Notes: generated by a model from the sequence alone, not told the origin. Positions 55,255-63,887 are shown, counted from the first letter of the stretch. The stretch is 64,000 bases of DNA from Microbacterium sp. RU33B (GCF_900155915.1 NZ_FTPO01000001.1:1488001-1552000), one strand, 5' to 3'. Made by a program: numbers and translations.

Positions 55255-56811
55255 ATGGAACTCCACGAATGGGATGTCGTCGTCATCGGCGGCGGGGCCG
55301 CAGGACTCAGCGCGGCGCAGATGCTCGGACGCGCACGCCGCCGGACTCTCGTGGTCGACGGCGGCAGCCCGCGCAACCGCGTCGCCGACCACATGCACGG
55401 CGTCCTCGGACTCGACGGCACTCCCCCGTCCGACCTCCTGGCGCGCGGACGCGACGAGGTGCGGCGCTACGGCGTCGTCGTCCGCTCCGGCGCCGTGGTG
55501 CACGTGCGCGACGCGACGGACGCGCTCCGGGTGACCCTCGACGACGGGACCGAGGTGCGGGCCCGCGCGATGGTCGTCGCATCCGGCGTGCACGACGACC
55601 TGCCGGACGTCTCCGGGCTGCGCGAACGGTGGGGCCGCAGCATCCTCCACTGCCCTTACTGCCACGGCTGGGAGGTCGCCGACCGACGCCTCGGAGTGCT
55701 CGTCACCTCTCCGGCCGGTATGCACCAGCTCGAGCTCGTGCGTCAGTGGAGCGACGACGTCACGGCGTTCGTCGCCGATGTCGAGCCGCTCGACGAGGCT
55801 CTGGCCGAGCGTCTCGCCGCACGCGGCTTCCGCATCGTCGCCAGTGCCGTGACCGCGCTCACCGGCGATGACGTCACCCTCGCAGCCGTGCGCACCGCGG
55901 ACGGGACCGAGCATCCCCTCGACGCGCTCTTCGTCGCACCCGGCCCGCGCCTCGACCTGGCGTTCGTCGCGGAGCTCGATCTCGCCCGCGCCGACCTGCC
56001 CGGACGACCGCTCGCCGTCGACGCGCTCGGCGCGACGAGCCACCCCCGCGTCTGGGCCGCCGGCAACGTCGTGCAGCCCTTCGCCAACGTGCCCGTGTCG
56101 ATGGGTGCCGGGTCGATGGCCGGCGCAGCCGTCAACGCGGCACTCGTGGCCGAGGACGCCGACCGCGCCGTGGCCCACGCGCGTCGCACGGCGCGCAGCG
56201 AGGCCTGGGAGGCGCGCTACGCCGACACCGAGCGGACGTGGTCGGGCCGCGTCAACGCGACCCTCGCCGACGTGGTCGCACCGCTCGCGCCCGGATCGGC
56301 GCTCGACGTGGGATGCGGCGAAGGCGGCGACGCGGTCTGGCTCGCCGAGCACGGCTGGCGCGTCACGGCGACCGACGTCTCAGCGACCGCCGTCGCGCGC
56401 GCGTCCGCCGCCGCACGGGAGCGCGGCCTCGACGCCGCACGGGCGGTGTTCGTCACCGCTGACGCCGAGCTCGACCTTCCGGACGGGCCGTTCGACCTCG
56501 TGACGGCGAGCTTCCTGCACTCGTGGGATCCGGACTTCCCCCGGATCGACATCCTGCGCGCCGCGGCGGAGCGCGTCGCTCCAGGCGGTCACCTGCTCGT
56601 CGTCTCGCATGCCGCGCCGCCGTCCTGGGTCGACGAACTCCCCGAGGGCGCACCGAGGATGCCGGCGCCCGACGTCGAGCTCGCCCTGCTCGCGCCGGAT
56701 GCCGCCGTGTGGACGCCCGTGCTCGTCGAGACGCGATCACGCGCGGCATCCGATCCCGACGGCCACCCCGGCACCCACACCGACGGCGTCCTCCTCCTGC
56801 AGCGTCGCTGA
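55255..56811 (+). CDS. Fused NAD(P)/FAD oxidoreductase (dithiol oxidase-like) and SAM methyltransferase
   Basis: A 518-residue two-domain protein. Residues 1-310 resemble thioredoxin reductase-like dithiol oxidases: VVVIGGGAAGLSAAQ (about 8-22, FAD), DGGSPRNRVADHMHG, the redox pair in HCPYCHGWE (about 133-141) and AAGNVVQP near the C-terminus of that part. The second Rossmann motif expected for NADPH (GGGDSA type) is not seen; the region reads VLVTSPAGMHQLELV. Residues 320-518 are a class I methyltransferase with LDVGCGEGGDAVWLAEHGW as SAM motif I and DLVTASFLHSW as motif IV. The domains are in one frame with a short linker. Inferred role: oxidation/reduction and S-methylation of thiols, or chalcogen detoxification. 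Controlled by the divergent XRE-cupin regulator. Confidence 0.88.
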   Translation: MELHEWDVVVIGGGAAGLSAAQMLGRARRRTLVVDGGSPRNRVADHMHGVLGLDGTPPSDLLARGRDEVRRYGVVVRSGAVVHVRDATDALRVTLDDGTEVRARAMVVASGVHDDLPDVSGLRERWGRSILHCPYCHGWEVADRRLGVLVTSPAGMHQLELVRQWSDDVTAFVADVEPLDEALAERLAARGFRIVASAVTALTGDDVTLAAVRTADGTEHPLDALFVAPGPRLDLAFVAELDLARADLPGRPLAVDALGATSHPRVWAAGNVVQPFANVPVSMGAGSMAGAAVNAALVAEDADRAVAHARRTARSEAWEARYADTERTWSGRVNATLADVVAPLAPGSALDVGCGEGGDAVWLAEHGWRVTATDVSATAVARASAAARERGLDAARAVFVTADAELDLPDGPFDLVTASFLHSWDPDFPRIDILRAAAERVAPGGHLLVVSHAAPPSWVDELPEGAPRMPAPDVELALLAPDAAVWTPVLVETRSRAASDPDGHPGTHTDGVLLLQRR

Positions 56812-56851
56812 GCGCTCCCGCCTCGTCGACACACGAGGGGCGAGCCGTGGC

Positions 56852-58735
56852 TCAGGAACGCACGCGCGACCGCAGGACGTCGATGCGGGCCTGCAGCTGC
56901 GCGACCGTCGCCTGGGCGACGGCGGGTCCCCCGCACACCCGTCGCAGCTCGGCGTGCACCGCGCCGTGCGGTTCGCCGGTCTGACGGGCGTACAGACCCA
57001 CGAGGCTGTTGAGCAGCTGTCGCTGCTCCTTGAGCGTGCGGTGGAGCGGCTGGGGCAGTCCGCCCGGCTCGGTCGCGGGCGCCGACAGTCCGCCGGATGC
57101 CGCCTCCCGCTCTTCGCGCGCCTTGCGATGACGGCTCTGCCGCGACTGGCGCTGCATGAGCAGCTCGTGCACGTGCTCGGGCTCGAGGAGGCCGGGGAGC
57201 CCCAGGAACTCCTCCTCCTCGGGGGTGCCGGGCACGGCGAGCTCGCCGAACTCGCGCCCGTCGAACAGCACGCGGTCGAAGTGGGCGACCGAACCCAGTG
57301 CGGCGTACTCGAACTCCTCGGTGAGGGCGTCGGATGCCTTGTCCTCGCGCTCCGCCGCGTTCATCGCGTCTTCGTCGAGACCCGGCTCGTCGTCGGTGTC
57401 GCGGTCGAGCGCATGGTCGCGCTGCTTCTCGAGCTCATGCGCGAGGGCGAGCAGCTGCGGAACGTTCGGGAGGAACACGCTCGCCGTCTCGCCGCGCTTG
57501 CGGGCCCGCACGAAGCGGCCGATCGCCTGCGCGAAGAAGAGCGGCGTTGACGCCGACGTCGCGTACACCCCGACGCCCAGGCGCGGCACGTCGACGCCCT
57601 CGGAGACCATGCGCACAGCGACCATCCACCGCGAAGTGCCCTTCGAGAACGCCTCGATGCGCGCGGACGCCTCGGCCTCGTCGGAGAGCACGATCGTCGG
57701 CTCCTCCCCGGATACCTGGTGCAGGATCGCTGCGTAGGCGCGCGCCGCCGTCTGATCCGTGGCGATCACGAGTCCGCCGGCATCCGGGACCTGCTCGCGC
57801 ACCTCGGTGAGGCGCCGATCCGCCGATCTCAGCACCGCCGGGATCCAGTCGCCCTCGGGGTTCAGCGCCGTGCGCCAGGCCTGCGACGTGATGTCCTTCG
57901 TGTTGTCCTGTCCGAGATGGGCCTCCATCTCGTCGCCCGCCTTCGTGCGCCACTTCATGTGGCCGGCGTAGACGTGGAACAGCACGGGCCGGACGACGCC
58001 GTCTTCGAGGGCGCGACGGTACGAGTAGGCGTAGTCGGTGCGGGAGATGCGGATGCCGTGGCGATCGGGGTGGTACTCCACGAACGGGATCGGCGCGGTG
58101 TCGCTGCGGAACGGCGTGCCCGACAGCAGGAGCCGTCGCGTCGCACGCGCGTACGCCTCGCGCAGCGCGTCGCCCCAGCTCAGGGCGTCGCCCCCGTGGT
58201 GCACTTCGTCGAGGATCACGAGCGTGCGGGCATCGATCACGAGCCGCTGGTGGACGGATGCCTTGACCGCCACCTGCGCATACGTCACGGCGACGCCGTG
58301 GAAGTGCCGGGCCGGCGCGTAGTGCCGGTTGCTGAAGGCGGGGTCGAGCCGGATGCCGACACGGGCTGCGGCATCCGCCCACTGCGTCTTCAGGTGCTCG
58401 GTGGGCGCGACGACGACGATGCGGTCGACGACCCGACGCCGCACGAGCTCGGTCGCCAGACGCAGGGCGAACGTGGTCTTGCCGGCGCCCGGAGTGGCCG
58501 CGGCAAGGAAATCGCGCGGCCCCTTGCCGACACCGTCGGGTCCGTCGAGACCGAAGTACAGGTCGAGGGCCTCGGCCTGCCACGCGCGCAGTCGCTGCGC
58601 GGTGCCCCACGGTGCGCGCTGCGGGAAGCTCGGCGACAGGTGCTCGGCGGCGAACGACCCGAAGTGGTGCTCGCCGTCGGACCCCGAGGAGCCCGACGCG
58701 GAAGGCGCTTCGAGAAGCGACGAGTCGTCGTTCAT
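56852..58735 (-). CDS. XPB/RAD25-like DEAD/DEAH helicase
   Basis: A 627-residue superfamily 2 helicase. ATPGAGKTTFALRLA (about 80, Walker A), VVAPTEHLKTQW (Ia), LDEVHHGGDALSWG (about 176, DEVH), LLSGTPFRSD (motif III), RMVSEGVDVPRLGVGVYATSAST in part (motif V) and FAQAIGRFVRAR (about 405, motif VI). The C-terminal 200 residues are charged and uncharacterised. Such helicases are common in actinobacteria without a defined role; similarity is to XPB and type III restriction/DNA repair helicases. GGGGGGAGGGG lies upstream of the ATG. Convergent with the fusion gene. Confidence 0.88.
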   Translation of the reverse strand: MNDDSSLLEAPSASGSSGSDGEHHFGSFAAEHLSPSFPQRAPWGTAQRLRAWQAEALDLYFGLDGPDGVGKGPRDFLAAATPGAGKTTFALRLATELVRRRVVDRIVVVAPTEHLKTQWADAAARVGIRLDPAFSNRHYAPARHFHGVAVTYAQVAVKASVHQRLVIDARTLVILDEVHHGGDALSWGDALREAYARATRRLLLSGTPFRSDTAPIPFVEYHPDRHGIRISRTDYAYSYRRALEDGVVRPVLFHVYAGHMKWRTKAGDEMEAHLGQDNTKDITSQAWRTALNPEGDWIPAVLRSADRRLTEVREQVPDAGGLVIATDQTAARAYAAILHQVSGEEPTIVLSDEAEASARIEAFSKGTSRWMVAVRMVSEGVDVPRLGVGVYATSASTPLFFAQAIGRFVRARKRGETASVFLPNVPQLLALAHELEKQRDHALDRDTDDEPGLDEDAMNAAEREDKASDALTEEFEYAALGSVAHFDRVLFDGREFGELAVPGTPEEEEFLGLPGLLEPEHVHELLMQRQSRQSRHRKAREEREAASGGLSAPATEPGGLPQPLHRTLKEQRQLLNSLVGLYARQTGEPHGAVHAELRRVCGGPAVAQATVAQLQARIDVLRSRVRS

Positions 58736-58860
58736 GCAGCCCCTCCCCCCGGTGTCGGCGACTGCCGGCGGCGAGCAGCGCGAGTTCCCACCCTAAACGA
58801 GCGCGCCGACACCCCCCGCCGTAGGCTGGCTGTCGGTGATGAACCGTCGAAGGAGGAACG

Positions 58861-59775
58861 ATGCCCAAGAACGATCCCTCACCCGAACCGAATCGGACCC
58901 CCTACATCCCCAACGAGACCCTGCATCCGTGGCGTCGCTACGTCGCGATCGGCGACTCGTTCACCGAAGGCGTGGGCGACCCCGACCCGACCGCCCCGAA
59001 CGGACTCCGCGGCTGGGCCGATCGCGTGGCCGAAGTGCTGTCCGCTCAGGTCGACGACTTCGCCTACGCCAACCTCGCGGTGCGCGGCAAGCTCATCGGT
59101 CAGATCGTCGACACGCAGATCGAGCCCGCGATCGAGCTGAAGCCCGACCTCGTCACGTTCTCCGCCGGCGGCAACGACGTCATCCGACCGGGCGGCGACC
59201 CCGACGCGGTCGCCCAGCTCTTCGAGGACGCCGTCGTGCGCCTCACCGGCACCGGCGCCACGGTCGTCGCCTTCACCGGCATCGACACCGAGTTCACGCC
59301 GGTGTTCCGCGGCATCCGGGGTCGTGTCGCGATCTATAACGAGAACATCCGCGCCATCGCCGACAAGTACGACTGCGTCGTGGCGGATCAGTGGGCGCTC
59401 AAAGAGGTGCAGGACATGCGGTTCTTCGATGACGACCGCCTGCACTACAACAGGCTCGGCCACCACGAAGTCGCCCGCATGGTGCTGCGTGCGCTCAACG
59501 TGCCCAACGACCTGGCCCCCATGGAGCCGGATCCCTTCCCCCGGCGCACGTGGCGCGAAGCGCGCACGGTCGATCTGGTGTGGGCGCGCGAGTACCTGGC
59601 CCCGTGGGTGCTGCGCCGGCTCCGCCACCAGTCCTCGGGCGACACGATCACGGCCAAGCGCCCCGAACCCACCCCGATCCTGCTGCGCTCCGACGAGAAC
59701 ACCGCGAGCGGCCTGCCGATCGAGACGATCGCCCCCGGCACGCACCGCGGCCGGGGGCCGTCGGAGAAGGCCTAG
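58861..59775 (+). CDS. SGNH/GDSL hydrolase family protein (paralogue 2)
   Basis: A 304-residue esterase-like protein with no signal peptide. Block I AIGDSFTEGVGDPD (catalytic Ser near 33), SAGGNDVIRPGG (block III, about 100) and DDRLHYNRLGHHEVAR (about 189, Asp-His). It matches the 254-residue protein at 22363 through most of its length but has extra N- and C-terminal tails. AGGAGG lies before the ATG, and TAGGCT at 58822-58827, in the shared string GCCGTAGGCTGG, is the likely -10. Its TAG stop overlaps that of the leftward methyltransferase in a CTAG. Confidence 0.88.
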   Translation: MPKNDPSPEPNRTPYIPNETLHPWRRYVAIGDSFTEGVGDPDPTAPNGLRGWADRVAEVLSAQVDDFAYANLAVRGKLIGQIVDTQIEPAIELKPDLVTFSAGGNDVIRPGGDPDAVAQLFEDAVVRLTGTGATVVAFTGIDTEFTPVFRGIRGRVAIYNENIRAIADKYDCVVADQWALKEVQDMRFFDDDRLHYNRLGHHEVARMVLRALNVPNDLAPMEPDPFPRRTWREARTVDLVWAREYLAPWVLRRLRHQSSGDTITAKRPEPTPILLRSDENTASGLPIETIAPGTHRGRGPSEKA

Positions 59776-60581
59776 TCGCCGGTCGGGCGCAGCGACCACA
59801 GCGCGACGGCGGAGGCCGCCGCGACGTTGAGCGAATCGACTCCCCCGGCCATCGGGATCGTCACGACCGTGTCGGCGACGCGGAGCGCGCGCCTGCTCAG
59901 TCCGTCTCCTTCGGCGCCCAGCATCAGCGCGACGCGCTCGGGGCGCGCGGCCGCGAACTCGTCGAGCGGAACGGCGTCGTCGGAGAGCGCGAGTCCCGCG
60001 AGATGGAAGCCCTCGTCGTGCAGGATGCCGCCCGCGGCGTTCCACTCCGGGAGCCGCGTCCACGGCACCTGGAACACGGTGCCCATGCTGACGCGGACGC
60101 TGCGCCGGTACAGCGGATCGGCGCACCGGGGGCTGACGAGCACGGCATCGGCGCCGAGACCCGCGGCGGCGCGGAAGATCGCGCCGATGTTGGTGTGGTC
60201 CATGATGTCTTCGAGCACCACGACGAGTCGCGCTCCGGCGACGACGTCGACGACCGACGGCAGCTCGGGTCGATGCATCGCCGCGAGCGCTCCGCGGTGC
60301 ACGGCGTACCCGGTGAGCGACTCGGCGATCTCGGGGGCGACGACGTACGCGGGCACGTCGTGCCCGGCCAGGAGCTCGGCGACCTCGTCGACCCACTTCT
60401 CCTGCACGAGCACCGATCGCGGTCGGTGACCCGCATTCAGGGCCCGCGCGATCACCTTCGCCGATTCGGCGATGTAGAGACCGCCTTCGGGCTCGAGCTT
60501 GCGCCGGAGCGCGACATCCGTCAGATCGCGGTAGTCGGCGAGCCGGGCATCGTCGGCGGCGGCCACCTGTTCGATCCTCAC
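59772..60581 (-). CDS. SpoU/TrmH family RNA 2'-O-methyltransferase
   Basis: A 269-residue SPOUT enzyme. NIGAIFRAAAGLGADAVLV (motif 1, about 131-149), ALMLGAEGDGLS (motif 2, about 217) and TIPMAGGVDSLNVAAASAVAL (motif 3, about 238, in part) form the knotted SAM site. An N-terminal substrate-binding domain (LRRKLEPEGGLYIAESAKVI) is like L30e. Target may be 23S rRNA or tRNA; not decidable. GTG start at 60581, 89 bases from the divergent sirtuin gene. Confidence 0.9.
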   Translation of the reverse strand: MRIEQVAAADDARLADYRDLTDVALRRKLEPEGGLYIAESAKVIARALNAGHRPRSVLVQEKWVDEVAELLAGHDVPAYVVAPEIAESLTGYAVHRGALAAMHRPELPSVVDVVAGARLVVVLEDIMDHTNIGAIFRAAAGLGADAVLVSPRCADPLYRRSVRVSMGTVFQVPWTRLPEWNAAGGILHDEGFHLAGLALSDDAVPLDEFAAARPERVALMLGAEGDGLSRRALRVADTVVTIPMAGGVDSLNVAAASAVALWSLRPTGD

Positions 60582-60670
60582 CCGCCCACTCTCCCACGTG
60601 CCCGTCTCCCGGAGACGCGTAACATCCCGGCAACCCGTGCGGCGTACGCTCGGATCGAGGGGGTGGGTGG

Positions 60671-61522
60671 ATGACGACACTGAGCGACCTCGCGCACGCG
60701 ACGGCGCCGGAGCTCGAGCGCGCCCTCGACGTGCTCTCCGGCAAGCGCATCGCGGTGCTGACGGGCGCCGGCGTCTCGACCGATTCCGGGATCCCCGACT
60801 ACCGCGGCAAGGGCGCGCCTGTGCGCACGCCCATGACCGCGCAGGAGTTCCTCGCCAGCCCGGCGGCGCGCCGGCGCTACTGGGTGGGCAGCCACCTCGG
60901 CTGGCGCGCGTTCGCCGCCGCGGAGCCCAACGCCGGCCACCGCGCGCTCGCGACGCTGGAGGAGCGCCGCCTCGCCTCGGGCGTCGTGACGCAGAACGTC
61001 GACGGCCTGCACGTGCGCGCCGGCAGCAGGCGGGTCGTCGAGCTCCACGGCACGATGCGCCGGGTGTTCTGCACGCACTGCGGGCAGGTGTTCGATCGAC
61101 GGGATCTGGCCGCCCGCGTCGAAGCCGACAATCCGTGGATCAGCGTCACGGAAGAGGTCAAGCTCGGACCCGACGGCGACGTGCTGCCCGAGAGCAGCGA
61201 CGGATTCCTCGTGCCCGAGTGCAGCGTGTGCGGCGGGATGCTGAAGCCCGACGTGGTGTTCTTCGGCGAGTTCATCCCCGCCGAGAAGTTCCGCGAGGCC
61301 GAGCAGCTCGTGCGCACGAGCGATGCGCTCGTGGTGGCCGGCTCGTCGCTCGTGGTGAACTCCGGCATCCGTCTCGTCGAGCGTGCGCGCCGCCGCCGCA
61401 TCCCCGTCGTCATCGTCAACCGCGGGATCACGCGGGCCGATGCGCGGGCGACGGTCAAGATCGATGCCGGCACGAGCGACGTGCTCGCCGCGTTCGCCGA
61501 CCGCCTCCCCTCCCTCGACTGA
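60671..61522 (+). CDS. NAD-dependent protein deacylase (sirtuin)
   Basis: A 283-residue Sir2-family enzyme. VLTGAGVSTDSGIPDYRG (about 29-46) binds NAD, TQNVDGLH (about 108) includes the nicotinamide pocket, ELHGTMRRVFC has the catalytic His, and CTHC with CSVCGG (about 137-140 and 186-191) are the four zinc cysteines. The spacer between the zinc pairs is long (about 45 residues). A TACGCT -10 lies at 60645-60650 with a G-rich leader of about 13 bases. Removes acyl groups from lysines of metabolic enzymes. Confidence 0.93.
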   Translation: MTTLSDLAHATAPELERALDVLSGKRIAVLTGAGVSTDSGIPDYRGKGAPVRTPMTAQEFLASPAARRRYWVGSHLGWRAFAAAEPNAGHRALATLEERRLASGVVTQNVDGLHVRAGSRRVVELHGTMRRVFCTHCGQVFDRRDLAARVEADNPWISVTEEVKLGPDGDVLPESSDGFLVPECSVCGGMLKPDVVFFGEFIPAEKFREAEQLVRTSDALVVAGSSLVVNSGIRLVERARRRRIPVVIVNRGITRADARATVKIDAGTSDVLAAFADRLPSLD

Positions 61523-61546
61523 CGTCGGCGCTCCCGGCCCCGCGGC

Positions 61547-61559
61547 TAGGCTCGAGAGG
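61547..61559 (+). promoter_or_regulatory. Leaderless promoter of histidine phosphatase gene
   Basis: TAGGCT at 61547-61552, seven bases, then ATG at 61560. The purine run GAGAGG ends right at the start codon, too close to serve as Shine-Dalgarno. Confidence 0.5.
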
Positions 61560-62165
61560 ATGACTCTCCTCACCCTCGTGCGCCACGGCGAGACCGACTG
61601 GAACGCGGCCCGCCGCATCCAGGGGTCGACCGACATCCCGCTCAACGACACGGGTCGCGGGCAGGCCCGGGATGCCGCGGCGCGTCTGCGCGACACGATC
61701 GACCCCGGCGCGCCGCTCATCGTGGTGTCCAGCGACCTCTCCCGCGCGAGGGAGACCGCGGCGATCATGGCCGCCGAACTCGGCGTGGAGGTGTCGGGGC
61801 ACTATCCCGAGCTGCGCGAGCGCAACTACGGCGAGGCGGAGGGTCTCGACACGAACGAGTTCTTCGAGCGCTGGGGCGACTGGCACGCGGCCGAGGTGCC
61901 GGGCGCCGAGCCCTGGGCAGATCTGCGCACGCGGGCGATCGCCGGCCTCCGACTCGTGGCGCGAGACGTGCGGCGCACGACGGCGCCGGCCGCGGCATCC
62001 GCCATCTGCGTCTCGCACGGCGCCCTGATCCGTGAACTGATCCGCCACGCCACGGCCGGCGAGCTCCCCCTTCCCGGGACGAAGCTGCCCAACGGCTCGG
62101 CCTACCGCGTGCTGCTCGAGAAGGAGCGCCTGCGCCTCCTGTCGTACGACGACGCCCTGGCCTAG
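61560..62165 (+). CDS. Histidine phosphatase family protein (phosphoglycerate mutase-like)
   Basis: A 201-residue protein. TLVRHGETDWN (about 5-15) contains the catalytic His and RHG motif; ELRERNYGEAEG (about 85) has the acid Glu; CVSHGALIREL (about 149) the second His. The length and motifs match cofactor-independent-like phosphatases of the PhoE/CobC type, not true mutases. Substrate unknown. Its TAG stop overlaps the -10 hexamer of the next gene. Confidence 0.9.
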   Translation: MTLLTLVRHGETDWNAARRIQGSTDIPLNDTGRGQARDAAARLRDTIDPGAPLIVVSSDLSRARETAAIMAAELGVEVSGHYPELRERNYGEAEGLDTNEFFERWGDWHAAEVPGAEPWADLRTRAIAGLRLVARDVRRTTAPAAASAICVSHGALIRELIRHATAGELPLPGTKLPNGSAYRVLLEKERLRLLSYDDALA

Positions 62166-62174
62166 GATCGCGCC
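62163..62174 (+). promoter_or_regulatory. Leaderless promoter over the upstream stop codon
   Basis: TAGGAT at 62163-62168 begins with the stop codon of the phosphatase gene; six bases later is the ATG at 62175. Confidence 0.5.
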
Positions 62175-62540
62175 ATGACGGCACCCGCGACGATCGACGA
62201 GTACATCGCGGGGTTCCCGCCCGACGTGCAGGAGCGTCTGCGGCGCATCCGGGAGATCGTCGTCGCCCGGGTGCCGGGAGTCGACGGCGCTCCGCCCGAG
62301 GAGCGCATCCGCTACGGCATGGCGGCCGTGATGCTCGGCGGGGGCCGTTACGCGCTGCACATCGGCGGCTGGAAGAAGCACATCGGGCTCTACCCCGTCC
62401 CGACGCTCCCGGAGCCGCTCGAGAGCGAGCTCGCGCCCTACCGGTCGGAGAAGGACTCGGTCGTCTTCCCGCACACACAGGACATCCCCTACGACCTCAT
62501 CGGCCGGGTGACCGAGGCGATCGCCGGGTTGAGGAGCTAG
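62175..62540 (+). CDS. DUF1801 domain protein
   Basis: A 121-residue protein of the DUF1801/YdhG family. TIDEYIAGFPPDVQERLRRIR at the N-terminus (in part), ERIRYGMAAVMLGG and HIGGWKKHIGLYPVP are family signatures; these small alpha/beta proteins have no established function. TAG stop overlaps the stop of the convergent lyase gene in the shared sequence CTAG at 62537-62540. Confidence 0.85.
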   Translation: MTAPATIDEYIAGFPPDVQERLRRIREIVVARVPGVDGAPPEERIRYGMAAVMLGGGRYALHIGGWKKHIGLYPVPTLPEPLESELAPYRSEKDSVVFPHTQDIPYDLIGRVTEAIAGLRS

Positions 62541-63358
62541 TCCCCCGCGCGCGCCAGCAGTGCCCGGGCGTGCCGCAGCACGGGCTCGTCGACCATCCGG
62601 CCGTCGAAGGCGAACACACCGCGCTCCCCGGCGGCGGCGGCCAGCACCGCGTGCGCCCACGCGACGTCGGCATCCGACGGACGGTATGCCGCCCGGACGA
62701 CTTCGACCTGACTCGGGTGGATGCAGGCGGTCGCCGCGAAACCGGAGGCGGCGGCGTCCTCGGCCTCCCGTGCCAGACCCAGCGCGTCGGCGATGTCGAG
62801 GTGCACGGCGTCGATCGCCGCCTTCGCGCGGGCGCCGGCGGCCAGGAGCACGCGCGAACGGGCGTAGCGGGCGATGTCGCGGTAGGCACCGTCGGCCCGG
62901 CGGCTCGAGCTGCCGCCGAGCGAGGCGACGAGGTCTTCGGCGCCCCACATGAGCGCCGTCACATTCGTCAGGGCGGCGATGCGGTCGGCCTGCGCCACCC
63001 CTTTCGCGGTCTCGAGCAGTGCCACGACGGCGAACCGCGGATCCAGTGCCTTGAGCCGCTTCACGGAGGCGGCCTTGGCCACCATGATCGTGCGGTAGTC
63101 GGTCTGCGACAGCGTCGCGATGTCGGAGACGAACGCCTCGGTCTCGGGCGGATTGACCCGCACGATGACGCGTTCGGGGTCGAGGTCGCTCTCGATCAAG
63201 GCGCCGCGCGCCCTGGCCTTGTCGGCGGACGCCACCGCGTCCTCGAGGTCGAGGATGACGGCGTCCGCCCGGTCCGCCGCCTTGCGGAACCGCTCGGGGC
63301 GGTCGGCGGGGCAGAACAGCAGAGCGGGGCCCAGACGGAAGGGACGGTCGTCGGTCAT
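62537..63358 (-). CDS. CoA ester lyase, CitE/HpcH family
   Basis: A 273-residue TIM-barrel lyase. ADAVILDLEDAVASADK (about 28-44) holds the metal-binding region, RVNPPETEAF (about 67) the Arg, VALLETAKGVAQA (about 110) the catalytic Glu, and MWGAEDLVASLGG (about 138) the second acid. CitE-like enzymes split malyl-, citramalyl- or methylmalyl-CoA type thioesters. It sits four bases after a MaoC hydratase gene and an acyl-CoA dehydrogenase gene, consistent with branched-chain acyl-CoA breakdown. Confidence 0.9.
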   Translation of the reverse strand: MTDDRPFRLGPALLFCPADRPERFRKAADRADAVILDLEDAVASADKARARGALIESDLDPERVIVRVNPPETEAFVSDIATLSQTDYRTIMVAKAASVKRLKALDPRFAVVALLETAKGVAQADRIAALTNVTALMWGAEDLVASLGGSSSRRADGAYRDIARYARSRVLLAAGARAKAAIDAVHLDIADALGLAREAEDAAASGFAATACIHPSQVEVVRAAYRPSDADVAWAHAVLAAAAGERGVFAFDGRMVDEPVLRHARALLARAGD

Positions 63359-63362
63359 GCCG

Positions 63363-63887
63363 TCACGCTACTCCGCCCGTATCCGGAGCCTCGGCCTCCG
63401 ACGGAGCGCACCACATCAGCGCGACGCGCGTGGCCCTCGCGACGATCTCGCCGTGCTGATTGCGACCCGTGTGCCTCATCGTGACGATGCCCTGGCCCGG
63501 ACGCGACGACGACGGCCGCTTGTCGACGATCTCGGTGTCGACGTACAGCGTGTCGCCGTGGAAGAGCGGCGCAGGGAAGGAGATGTCGGAGAGACCGAGC
63601 TGCGCGACGAGCGTACCCTGCGTGATCTGCCCGACGGAGAGTCCCACCATCGTCGACAGCGTCCACATCGAGTTCATGAGCCGCCGGCCGAACGGCTGCG
63701 TCTCGGAGAACGCGGCGTCCAGGTGCAGCGCCTGCGTGTTCATCGTGAGCGAGGAGAACAGGATGTTGTCGGACTCCGACACGGTGCGCCCCGGGCGATG
63801 CGCGTACTGAGCACCCACCTCGAGCTCGTCGAAGTAGAGTCCGCGCTGGATGTGCTGCCGCGGTGCCGGGTCGGTCACGTCGCTCAC
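63363..63887 (-). CDS. MaoC family acyl-CoA hydratase
   Basis: A 174-residue hotdog hydratase. [27 protein letters not shown] (about 34-60, in part) replaces the usual DxxxxH dyad region of (R)-specific hydratases, and [17 protein letters not shown] is the typical second strand. Such MaoC proteins hydrate enoyl- or mesaconyl-type CoA esters. GTG start overlaps the stop of the acyl-CoA dehydrogenase gene as GTGA. Confidence 0.88.
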   Translation of the reverse strand: MSDVTDPAPRQHIQRGLYFDELEVGAQYAHRPGRTVSESDNILFSSLTMNTQALHLDAAFSETQPFGRRLMNSMWTLSTMVGLSVGQITQGTLVAQLGLSDISFPAPLFHGDTLYVDTEIVDKRPSSSRPGQGIVTMRHTGRNQHGEIVARATRVALMWCAPSEAEAPDTGGVA

